Assembly: GCA_025331125.1 (NCBI GenBank)
Contig: JAOALB010000117.1
Coordinates: 62,001-126,000 of the forward strand
DNA from: Mycogone perniciosa
Taxonomy: Eukaryota > Ascomycota > Sordariomycetes > Hypocreales > Hypocreaceae
Length of the DNA stretch: 64,000 nucleotides
Direction: 5' to 3'
Position 1 is the stretch's first letter; every line of letters starts with the position of its first letter. The translations under genes were made by a program, and so were the position numbers. Below are positions 50,733-61,600 of this stretch, piece after piece. Under the pieces are notes generated by a model. That model searched no databases. It was not told the origin of the DNA and worked only from the letters and a program-made list of their open reading frames with translations.

Positions 50733-52635
50733 AAATATATTAGGATTTATAGGCGGGTACTGTAGTTTATTTAAGTTATTATTAAATAGAAGATTTAGAA
50801 TTCTCTATATTATACTATATAGCAGTATCCCTTTTAAGTAATATCTATATATAGTTTTTATATTATAGTAATATTATAGTCCTCTTTAATTATAAAGGCG
50901 AGGGCAGTATTATATACTAGCTTTAATTTACTAATATTAGCTTAAAATATTCTTTAAGGTTTTTTATTTTTTAGGTTTTTGTTAAGTTTCCTAGGATTTA
51001 TTAAAGGATCTTTAAATTATTATCTTTTAGTAAAGTCTTTTTCCTTATACTTAAGACTACAAGAGTCTCTTTACTGCTACTATATATAAAGATAAAAGGG
51101 GGGCAGTAATTATTATATTCTAGGCAGTATTTAAAGGTATAGGGGCTATAGGGTAGGTTTATCGAGATACTTTTACTCTTTATTAATAAACCTCTTATAA
51201 TTTCGCGATTAAAAGGTATATTAACTTTCTATAACTGTAGAAAGGTTTAGCTAGGTATAGTTTATATATAGGCTTATAAAGCCTTAAGCAGTTAATACAT
51301 TAAATATTTATTAAGCAGACTTGCATTTTATATTTAAAGCTATTATAAAGGCAGTATTTAAAGTTCCTTTAATATATTTATTAAAGGTAGAAATCCTAGT
51401 AGTTTTTATACTATAATAAAAGGGCAGTCTTTTATATTAATTTTATTATACTATTTAAGTTAAAGAGAGTAAACTTTTTATTAACTAGTTTAAAGAATAA
51501 AAGTAAAACTATTTTCTTTTATTAATTTTAATATAGTTATTTTAAAAATTAAATATTAATTAAGTTTTAGCTAGTTTATATTTTCACTTTTAGCTTAGCA
51601 GCTTTAAAGTAATCTACCTTTATATTATTAAAAGAGCTTAAAATCCTCTCTAAATAGCCTAGGACTATATATATAAACTATTATTAAGCTACTTTAACCT
51701 TTATAGTATTAAAGTAGGCGCTAATTCTATTTTCTTTACTAAAAAGCTTTTATTTAATCTTTACTTAATTAGGGTTATTAACTATTTAGTCTTTATTAAT
51801 AACGCTTAAAAGATAGTATTAAGTCTTTATTAAGTAATCCCTGCAATTAATAAATAAATATAATATACCTTATATTTTTATATAGCTAATCCTGGATCTA
51901 GCCTAATAAAGACTTATAAGTCCTCTTTAATACTAGCTAAAAGGATTTTAGTCTAATATATTCTAGTTATTATTGCAGTATATATCTAGGTAAAACGTAA
52001 TATATTTAAAGGGAGCTTAGCGTATAATTTACTAGTATAAAAGTCTTTAAAAGTATTTAGCTATAACTTAATTACTATATTATTATTATTAAAAAGTTAA
52101 TAATACCTTAAGTTATCTAAATAGTAATATTATATTTTCTGCCTATTAGGAATTAAGATATAGTATTATTAAATATTTTATAGACTATATAAAAAACTGC
52201 TATTTAATCTTTAAGGAGGGCCTAGCTATTAGCCTTAATACTTTTTAAGGCTTTAAAAGCATTAATTCTAGTATTTAATTACATAAAAGAGATTAAAGGT
52301 AAATTTAAAGGATTAGGTATTAAAGAGCTAAAGTTATTATTAATATTAAGCTTTAAGTTAAAGTATATTTTAATATATTAACCTTCCCTTAGCAATAGGC
52401 TAGGCTTAATAGTAATAGCGTTAATGCAGAAATCTATTTCTACTCTAGCAAAAATAATATTCTTTGCCTTTTATTATATTTTAAGTGTATACTCCTTTAG
52501 GTTAAAGGGACTACTACTTGCAGGCTTTAAGGCTATTGCAAGCAAAGGTTTAATACTGTTAGTGGTTTAGTAGTATTATATGCGAAAACATTAATACAAG
52601 ATGCTCAGACCTAGTGTTATAGGAGGGAAGTTATT

Positions 52636-52851
52636 TACAATAGCTATTATAGCTATTATATTAAGTTTAGGGTAAGCGGGATAGCTGGTCTTAGCTTACT
52701 TATTATCGTTAAAGATAACAGAAATTTCCTAACTTACACCAAAGTTCCTCCTAAACTCGGTCCTAGCGTTAAGCCTAATTCCAGGTCTAGCTAAAATAGG
52801 AAGGTTACTTAAATACACTAAAATCTTTACTTTTTAGCCCTTTTTTTAACA
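52636..52851 (+). mobile_element. LTR1, 3' part, separated by LINE
   Basis: 216 bp matching the last 217 bp of the reference LTR1 (31,579-31,795), ending tttttttaaca at 52,851. With 38,469-38,844 it reconstitutes one LTR1 copy in extent. Confidence 0.8.
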
Positions 52852-53096
52852 AGATTTAAATAATTAAATTAAATAAATTTAACTTTATTAAACTATTTAT
52901 AATAGGCTTTAAAAAGGCATTTACGATAATACCCTTTATACTGCCTAAATAGGCTAGTATTAATAAAGCTATTAATAGCAGCAGTAATATTTTTAACGCT
53001 AGTAAAATAACTAAATAAATAACTAAGCTATTACCTTAACACTAACTAGTAACCTAATACAGTTAAATACTATATATACTATATTACTTTACCTTT
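52852..53096. mobile_element. Gypsy internal relic between two LTR1 copies
   Basis: The first ~100 bp is an inverted match to about 36,550-36,640 (shared aaatgcctttttaa and tttataatagtttaataaag blocks), placing it in the 5' internal or gag part of the LTR1-associated Gypsy. The rest is unassigned AT-rich sequence. Confidence 0.5.
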
Positions 53097-53677
53097 AATT
53101 AAAAAGGAGGGCTAAAAAGCAAGGATTTTAATGTATTTAGGTAACCTTCCTCTTTTAACTAGACCTGGAATTAGGCCTGACGCTAGGACTAAGTTTAGGA
53201 GGAACTTTAATATAAGTTAGGAAATTTCTATTAGCTTTAATAATAATAATTAAGCTAAAACTAGCTATCCTGCTTACCTTAAACTTAATATAATGGCTAT
53301 AATAGCTATTCTAAGAAATCTAACTAAAATAGTTTTTTATTTATATAGCTGTGAATCAATTTAGCCGATTTCCTATATAAATAAATTTTGCGGAAAATAG
53401 AAATAAGGCTATAAACTTAATTCTGCCGCTATACTCCTATTATTTAATTAAAAGACTATTATAAAAGATAAAGCTATTATTTATACAATTACTTTTATAT
53501 TAACTATATATATACTAGATATCCTATAGCTTTTAGCTATTAGATTATTTATAATTTAATTATTTATTTATTATTAACTTAATTAAACTCTTAGTTATTT
53601 CCTTATTGCTGCATTATATACAGCTTCCTAGAAGCTATATATAAATAAGGTTTAGTATAACCTTGTTATTTTAAATA
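53097..53677 (-). mobile_element. LTR1, full length, inverted
   Basis: About 581 bp, the reverse complement of LTR1 from taaaaaggagggctaaaaagc to ccttgttattttaaata. RIP-mutated but with recognisable landmarks such as ttttgcggaaaata and cagcttcctagaagct. It forms the right end of the AT-saturated block. Confidence 0.8.
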
Positions 53678-54388
53678 ACTATACTCTATATACACCTCTA
53701 TATATACCTCTATACTAAGTAGGCCTAAGTACTACTATACCGCTTATTAGCGCTTATTAGCATTAAGGAGCCTTTATTTACTTATATAGCAGATACGAGC
53801 TGACATATATACCGTATAAGCAATATATTAGACTATATAGGCGCTTACAATATATACATTCCACCTTTTCCTTTATATTAGCTATATGTATATAGAGTAT
53901 TAGCGAGGCCATTACAGTATATTCTTTAATAAAATCAAGCTTTATTCCCATTCTCTCTATACTCTATATAGCTATGCCGCGCTCCATTACAACTACCCTA
54001 TTATAAATTATTTAGGGGGTCCATTATATATACAAAGTACAAAGTACTCTATATAGATTGTAAATTAATAGTCGAGACTATCTTCCTACCTTTACAATAA
54101 TGCTGCGCCTGTGTTATTAGCATATTAAACCTACAAGGTAGCAGGCCAAAATATTCGCGGTAGGCTAGTACCAGCAAGGGCCCTGGACAAGGGCATAGCA
54201 AGGGTACCCTTATACCTTGATAAGCGTTTATAATGGATTTTACTCGGTACGAGTACACTGACCAATTGACAACTCCGTTCAGATCTTGGGCCCTGTCGGT
54301 ACCAGCCCGCTAGGACCATTTACCTAGGGACCTCGTACCAAGTCTGATAGTTTATTAACCCCCTAATAACTTTAAGTAGATAGACTAA
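53678..54388. other. Transition region, no supported gene
   Basis: Composition rises towards normal. Short tatacctctata-type repeats lie around 53,690-53,715 and partial repeats (gcttattagc) around 53,745. Two minus-strand frames (54,049-54,319) overlap each other and show no protein-like features. No gene is supported. Confidence 0.4.
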
Positions 54389-54960
54389 CTGAGCCTCCCC
54401 CCCTTGTTATCCGACCCCTATAGGGTTCCAAGTACCTGACCTAACCCGGTCAGATAAACTCTAATAGGTTAACTTAACCTAACCTAACCTAACCTAACCT
54501 CTATAACCCTATTAACCCCTTAGTAAAAATAACTATATAATTTTTAAATATATAGTATTTTAAAAAAGTATTTATATTACTTTAAGATATTAATAGGCCC
54601 TTTAAAAACTTATTTGAAAAACTTTAATAATTCTTTTTATAATATAACTTAGCTTTAACCTATAATATATAACTTTTTATATTTATTATATAAAAATATA
54701 TAAAAAATAAGTTAATAAATAACTTAATTTAAATTATAAATATAAAGTAGGCTTTTTTATTATATTATACATATATCTGTTATTTTATATAAGTATATTG
54801 CCTATACGGAGTATATAAAGTAGCTTTAAAATGCATTAAAGGGTTTAATAAGTTTATAGGGGTTAGGTTAGGTTGAGCTAACCTGTTAGAGTTTATCTGA
54901 CCGGGTTAGGTCAGGTACTTGGACCCCTGTACAGGTCAGATAACAAGGGGGGAGGGTCAG
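54389..54960. mobile_element. 572 bp element with ~100 bp terminal inverted repeats (MITE-like)
   Basis: The left arm 54,389-54,495 and right arm 54,858-54,960 are inverted copies: both start CTGA(G/C)CCTCCCCCC(C)TTGTTAT, then share ccaagtacctgacctaaccc and ggtcagataaactctaa. The middle 360 bp is AT-rich and non-coding. No transposase is present, so it would be a non-autonomous DNA element. Subterminal AACCT repeats sit at the inner end of the left arm (54,475-54,502), and fewer at the right arm. No convincing target-site duplication was found. Confidence 0.75.
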
Positions 54961-54964
54961 AAGT

Positions 54965-55474
54965 GGAGCGTGGCACGGTTAGTCCGCATTGCCTGTAATA
55001 TTACGGAGTACTCTGTAAGAAAAACGACATTATTATCAGATACCAACTATATTTAGAATCAAATATTTATCACTATTTATTCTAACGCCGTTCTAGAACA
55101 TACTAAGGTACTTATCGTAATCATACGCTAATAAGATAACATTTCATAGCGCAAAGCACGTGTCTTAAGAAATGGAAAATAGATCAAAAAAGGGTTTATA
55201 GAGTAATGTTAAATTCAACTACCCCAAATACAAGCAGGGCGTGGCACAACTAGTCTGCAGTTCCTATCACACCTAGAGAAACTCATCTGTATCAAACACT
55301 AACCAAATACATACTCAAATACATAACCAAATACAGGCACATATTCTAACGCCTGGAATATACTCGTAATGATTATACGCTAAGCAAACGCGGAGCACTC
55401 GACACGGCAAGTGGACAATGGACAGGAAAAGGGTTTACGAAGTAATGTCAGATTAAATTATCCAATATACGAAC
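54965..55474 (+). repeat. Two diverged tandem repeats upstream of the polyketide synthase
   Basis: Unit 1 (54,965-55,235) and unit 2 (55,236-55,474) share an ordered set of landmarks: gcgtggcac at the start, then attctaacgcc, then gattatacgcta/catacgcta, then aaaagggttta, then agtaatgt and agattaaatta-like sequence. A third unit starts at 55,475 (agggcgtggg) and is cut short 190 bp before the start codon. They lie in the promoter region of the synthase and could hold repeated binding sites. Confidence 0.7.
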
Positions 55475-55661
55475 AGGGCGTGGGATGCCTTTGAAAGGTC
55501 AGGGAAAGCGTGAAAATAGATATACGCTAGCTGACTTCATAAAGAACTCGACCGACAGTTTATGTTCTTCAACCAACTTCTCAATTTCCATATTTCCTCC
55601 AGATCCCTTCTTTGGTCACTTCTCGTATCATGCACCTTTAGTGAAAAATATTCACTTCATC

Positions 55662-58600
55662 ATGACTGATACTACTGCAACCCCTGCCTCGATCGCCGTC
55701 ATTGGCATGGCCTGTCGTCTCCCCGGCGGCGTCAACAGCCCTGAGAAGCTATGGCAGATGTTAGCTGAAGGCCGCAGTGGCTGGAGTGACATTCCCTCCG
55801 ACCGCTGGAATGCGGATGCCTTTTACAATCCTGACCCCGAGGCCAAGGAGTCTCTAAACAGCAAAAGTGGCTATTTCCTTCATCAGGATATCAGTCATTT
55901 CGATGCACGTTTCTTCAGTTGTGCCGGTTATGAAGCTCACACTATGGATCCACAGCAGCGAATTCTCCTTGAGACGACTTATGAGGCTCTCGAGAATGCT
56001 GGCGTACCCTTGGGATATCTCAAGGGTTCAGATACCTCGGTGTTTGTTGGTCTATACGGCCGAGATTATGACCGAATGGGCTACAAAGACCTTTCCGAAA
56101 TCACAAAGGCTCATATCACTGGCACTGGAGAAGCTGTTGCCTCCAATCGGATCTCATACGTTTTTGATCTGAAGGGTGCTTCGATGACTATTGATACCGG
56201 CTGCGTAAGTCATCTCACTTCACAACTGACATTCTCCTCTGCTTAGTTATACTGACGGTATCGACTACTAGTCTGGAAGCATGGTAGCTTTGCATCAAGC
56301 TGTACAGACTTTACGCTTGAGAGAGTCACGAATGGCCATCGTTGGCGGCACTGAGCTCTTGCTACACCCTGATCAGTCCGTAGCGATGAGCTCAACTGGG
56401 TAAATTAGCCTATTATCTATGATTTACACTGCCCCCACAACTAACATATAATACAGAATGGTCAATCCCGAGGGAAGATGTTTCGTCTTTGATGAACGTG
56501 GATCGGGTTATGCTAGAGGTGAAGGTGCCGGCACCGTTGTGTTGAAGCTGCTGAGCTGTGCCATCGAGGATGGGGACCCAGTTCATGGCATCATACTCAA
56601 TTCAGCCCTCAACCAGGATGGTAAAACAGCTGGAATATCTCTCCCTAATCCCGATTCCCAAGCGGATCTGATGAGACGCGTCTACGCCTCTATCGGCGTT
56701 GATCCGGGGAAATCTCTTTGTGTGGAAGCCCATGGTACTGGTACTCAAGCTGGCGACAAGGCTGAAATCTCATCCATTTCAAAAGTATTTTGTGAGGAGA
56801 CACAGAGGACATCAGATCTCTATGTCGGCTCTATCAAGTCCAATATCGGTCATTTGGGGGCGGCCAGCGGCATTGCAGGGCTTATCAAGGCAATAATGGT
56901 CCTGAAAAAAGGAAAAATCCCTGCAAACTTGGATCTGGTTACACCTAAGCCAGACCTCAAGCTTGAGGAGAGGCAAATTAAGGTGAGTTTTTCCGGTGAC
57001 CTGATACAACTAAATGATCCCAAGGTTGACAATAGCAGATTGCCACGGAGCTTGTTCCTCTGACTCCTCCTGGTCATGACGGCCCTGAGATAGCATCCAT
57101 CAACAGCTTCGGTTACGGTGGTACAAATTGTCACGTTGTTCTTGAGTCTGTGGCCTCTAGTTCCGCTCTGAAATGTTTATCCCATATCTATGCCAATGGC
57201 TCCAACGGACCTTCAACCAACAGTAACACCAATGATGTCCAAGTTCGTGGAGTCAACGAGAGGACAAACGGCGGCCTAAGTGGAATCAGTGGTAATCACC
57301 AGCATCACTACGGTCATAAACTGGAAGCCCCACAAGCCAAGACTAACCTACCACTTCTAACAAAAAGTCAGATGGTTGAACCCAATCCAGCGCGATCTCG
57401 GCTTTTCCTACTCTCCGCTTCAACGGAGACAGCAATCCAGGCGACAGCTGAGAATTTGCAGCAGTGGCTAACTTCACACGAGCCAAACCCAGAAGCCCTG
57501 AGAAGCTTGGCCTATACTCTTGGGTGTCGAAGATCCCATTTGGCATGGAGATACAGCGCTGTGGCTTCTAGTCCTGAGGAGTTAAAAGCTTGCCTAGCCC
57601 AAGTCCAGAGCAGAAAGACCAGAATGGCCTCCTCAGTCAACATCGCCTTTGTCTTTACTGGTCAGGGTTCTCAGTGGCATGCAATGGGCCGTGAGCTCAT
57701 TGCTAACTCTGCCTGTTTCAGAAATTCCATATCAGAATCTGATAGAATCCTGCGTCGTCTTGGATGTGACTGGTGTCTCACAACCGAACTAGAAAAGTCA
57801 AAAGATGAGTCAAGAATAGCAGAGAGCCAGCTTTCTCAACCATGTACGACAGCCATCCAAATCGCTCTCGTCGAATTGCTTTCGAACCTATGCATACGTC
57901 CTAAAATCGTCGTTGGACATAGCTCAGGCGAAATCGCAGCTGCATATGCTACTGGGGTACTCAGCCATGAGGCAGCACTTCTTGTGTACGTTAACTCTCT
58001 CTGTAACCATTCAGCCAGTGTAATGCCGCTAACAATTAATGTCCAGAGCATACCACCGCGGTATCTTCTCCGCGCTGGCCAAGACTGTGAATAGTGTCCG
58101 CGGCTCTATGCTTGCTGTTGGCTTGGGAGAACAGGATATTCTCCCTCTGGTCAACCAGACAACAAAGGGTGCCCTCAAAGTCGCTTGTGTCAACAGTCCT
58201 GAGAGTGTTACAATTTCTGGTGATGAGGCTGCCATTGAGGAACTTCAAGGCATACTAAAAGCTAAAGATATTTTTAACAGGAAACTACAGGTTGATACGG
58301 CATATCACTCCCACCATATGGAGAAAGTTGCGGAATACTACTCAAATTCACTACAGGCACTACAGACAGTAGAGCCTTGTGAAGACATATCCTTCTTTTC
58401 TTCCGTAACTGCCGCCCGCAAGCGGACAGACTTCGGACCCTCTTATTGGGCTGAAAACCTTGTTTCAAAAGTTCGATTTAGTGACGCCTTAGAACTGGCT
58501 GCAGCACACATGTCCGAGTCCTCCGCGACACGGGACGCAGCCAACGTTTTTATCGAGATTGGACCACACTCAGCACTTCTTGGACCATCAAGACAGACTC

Positions 58601-61600
58601 TGGCCAAGCTTTCTGGGTACAAGTACTCCTACTTTTCTCCACTGATCCGGCACCAAGATGCATTAAACTCGATGCTTACCCTGGTGGGCCAGCTTTATGA
58701 GGCAGGTTACCAAGTAAACTTGGACAAAGTGTTTGACTTGGAAGGGTCACAGACAAAGGTCAGTATTATCGACAATCTGATCCCCTACCCTTGGGACCAT
58801 AGCACCAAGTATTGGTGGGAATCAAGGCTTAGCCGTGACCATCGTCTCAGGGCCTTCCCTTACCATGATCTTGTAGGCTTGCTTGACGTTTCCTCAAACA
58901 TCTTCGAACCCCGATGGAGATACCATATCAACATCAACTCGCTACCTTGGCTAAAGCATCATGTCGTTGACGGCATAATGATATACCCTGCTGCTGGATA
59001 TATCTGTATGGCTATCGAAGCGATGAACCAACTTATTCAACTCCGAAACACAACTAGCCCCGTTAAGAACTTTATCCTTCGAAATGTGGTATGCTCTAAG
59101 CCTGTGATAATCCATAATCAAACGCCTGAGGGTTTCGCTCCCGAGGTCGAGCTGCAGTTGGTTATAAGCCGCGGCAAGACTAATGATAACAGTCTATGGG
59201 AAACGTTCCGCATTATGTCCTACAGCAAAGACAGTGACACCTGGAGTGAGAATTGCGCAGGAATGATAATGGCCGAGTTATATCCACCAGTTGAAGACGA
59301 AGTGGAGGGAACCCGTGAAAGCGACATGACTTACAATGCACAACTTGCCAATTACAAGAGGATTAAGGCTGCTGCCAAGGATGCCGTCCTATCAGAGGAT
59401 TTCTACTCTATGCTTAGGTCTACTGGAAACGACTTTGGACCAACATTTGCAGCTCTTATGGAAATTTATACAGCCGGTCCCCAAGGCTGTGCAACAATGG
59501 CCATCCCAGATGTTAGGAGCTATATGCCCAAACAATCCATGCAGCCTCACATTATCCACCCATCGACTCTAGATGCAATCAATCAGCTAGCTGTTCTTCT
59601 TTTTAAGAGGGAGTGTTCCAACTCGCCACTCATGGCTTACTCCATGACAGAAATTGTCATCTCCACGAACCTGACGACGAAGCCAGCCGATAAGCTATAT
59701 CTTGCTCTTGAACTCAACTCAGAAAGCAAAGGGTTCGCTTCTGCCAACACATGGGCCTTCCAGAAGGGCGAGGAAGATAATCTAGTCCCAATTGTCCAGA
59801 CTTTTGCCATACAAATGAAGTCCGTCGGCGAACCGGCTGATGATGGGTCGCCTTTTCACCTTAAGCCGACCTACCGCCTGACTTGGAGGGAAGATGCTGA
59901 CCATTTGACCACCGACCAATTCAGTACCATTCTTAAGAAGTCTGTGACGTCTGCGCTCGATCAGCTAACCGTCTCTGAGAATTTAATCATCAACGAGAAA
60001 GTTGCCACGATCTACGTTCGTGATGCCCTTATCAACATCGCTGGTCAAGTGGACAAGATCACCAGCCCTCACCTCATCAAACTACATAGCTGGATGGAGA
60101 CATACGTCAACTCTGACGAATGTAAAGAGCTTCTAGTAGAGATGAAGGCTGACGATGAGGAAGCACTTAGGATCCTATGTGCACAGAATGGGGCTGAAGG
60201 GCAATGCATTGTTCGCGTGGGATCTAAGATGCCGGGAATTCTTATTGGAGAAATTGACCCACATGCTCTATATGAGGATGACTTGCTCGATGATTTCTAT
60301 GCTGAGAGCCTCGCATCGAGCCACGAAGACATGGTTAAGTATATGGAGATCTTATCACACAAGAGTCCGCACATGGATATATGTGAGATCGGTGCTGGTA
60401 TGGGACAGGCAACACTTCCTCTGATTCAGGCACTTGATCAGCCTGAAGGCGTACGATTGAATCGTTATGTCTACACCGATATCTCCTCGGAAGTCTTGGA
60501 ACGCGCAAAGCCGAAGCTCAAGAAATGGGAAGCGTTCATAGATTACAAGACGTTGGACATCACCAAAGACCCGCTTCAGCAAGGTTTCGAGGATGCCAAG
60601 TTCGACTTGATCGTTGCTTCCAACGTGCTTCACGCAACGCCATCTGTAGCTGAGACGGTTGCAAATATTCGCAAGCTTCTTAAGCCCGGTGGCCGACTAC
60701 TGCTTGTTGAGCTTATCCAACCCACAACGGTATTAAATACGATCTTCGGCCCTCTTCACAGGTAAGTTCGACGTACAACCTTTCAAAATGTTTTAGATGA
60801 TCTTTCCGTTAACCCAAAGAGTAGCTGGTGGGCCTCCGAGGACGATCGCAGGGAGACGCCCTTGCTCTCTCAGACTCAATGGGACAAGGTACTCCGACAG
60901 CAATCTTTCAATGGCATTGAGTTAGTCTCATATGACCATGAAGACCCAGCACCCAGATCTGCTATGATGGTATCCAAGGCAGTCGAGAAAGTCAAAGCTG
61001 AGCAACCAAACAAGGTCACCCTTCTATTAGGACACGCTACATCTCTGATTCAGTCAGTCGGTACAAACCTATCAACCGCCATTGAAAAGGAGGGCATCAA
61101 GTGCACCAACCAAGGTTTCGATTTTCTCAACGAAGAAAGTGTGCAAGGCAATGATATGGCATATATTGTGCTCGACAACGCCGACTCTCCCATCCTGCTT
61201 CGTCCCTCCGACAAAATGTTCGAAAGCATCAAACTGCTTGTAACGAGATGTCGTTATCTTCTCTGGGTGTCCCTTGAGGAAAATCCTTCCCCTGAAGCCA
61301 CAGCCAAGAAAGGCCTCATCAGTGGCATCGCGCGTGTGCTCCGCCGTGAGAACGCCGGTGTACGCTTCACTACTCTCGACGTCCGCCAACCTCTAACGTC
61401 TTCAGTCCTTGAATCTGTGGTCAATGCCACCATTGCCGTAGCTCATAAAACATTTTGGCCACAAAGCAGCTCAGAGGTTGACAACGAGTTTGAGTATGCG
61501 TTTGAGGATGGCAACCTCCTAGTGCCCCGTTTGCATGTCGACACTTGCTTCAAGCGATGGAATAGCCTGTACAACGGCCAGGCTAGCATTGAGACCTTCG

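Larger units (their letters stand above)
42682..50735 (-). mobile_element. Full-length Gypsy retrotransposon with LTR2 pair, nested in LINE
   Basis: Two direct LTR2 copies flank a 7.3 kb interior. On the minus strand, about 44,830-44,400 reads as Gypsy RNase H (VILIVNASIIG*GAVL, then FYSKPLKGY, then SLLIK*IIGLIISLAGI*PSKL, where the N-terminal VNAS replaces the usual TDAS). Integrase would follow toward 43.1 kb and RT/gag lie toward 50.3 kb. Possible 5 bp tatat target duplication flanks the LTRs. The LINE sequence is continuous across the insertion when compared with the uninterrupted copy at 24,480. Heavily RIP-mutated. Confidence 0.75.
38845..52635 (-). mobile_element. Tad-like LINE inserted in LTR1, itself split by a Gypsy element
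   Basis: The left border is a (TTAA)n simple tail at 38,843-38,870, which as a 3' tail puts the LINE on the minus strand. The flanks show a ~12 bp target-site duplication. Minus-strand reading around 41,160-40,975 gives FIIDCKA and then LL*RLLIPLILFLLYIALIY, the mutated form of the non-LTR RT block G-x-P-Q-G-S-P-x-S-P-I-L-F-L-L-Y-I. Without the nested Gypsy at 42,682-50,735, the LINE is about 5.7 kb, normal for this class. All coding capacity is lost to stops. Confidence 0.75.
20760..53690. repeat. AT-saturated, RIP-mutated transposon block (about 33 kb)
   Basis: Composition falls sharply at about 20,760 and recovers at about 53,690. The block is dominated by TA, TTA and TAA steps, has few CpG dinucleotides, and has no frame above 60 codons except inside 31,421-31,764. 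Relics of reverse transcriptase and integrase can still be read, with stops where Gln or Trp codons are expected (CAA/CAG to TAA/TAG, TGG to TAG/TGA), the pattern left by C-to-T repeat-induced point mutation. It is a mosaic of Gypsy and LINE elements, listed separately. 20,760-22,435 contains AT-rich sequence that I could not assign. Confidence 0.9.

Noticed and set aside
20760..53690. Starship-type giant transposon or host gene cargo inside the AT-rich block
   Set aside because: No tyrosine recombinase captain gene or intact cargo gene is visible; the recognisable content is LTR and LINE retroelement sequence.
54470..54505. AACCT tandem repeats as an interstitial telomere
   Set aside because: The unit is five bases, not the six-base TTAGGG/CCCTAA expected for these fungi, and it lies symmetrically inside the inverted arms of a small element.
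55485..55661. Upstream extension of the synthase to the first in-frame ATG
   Set aside because: The added residues are not typical of a KS N-terminus and run into the repeated promoter block; the ATG at 55,662 sits just before the conserved KS start.
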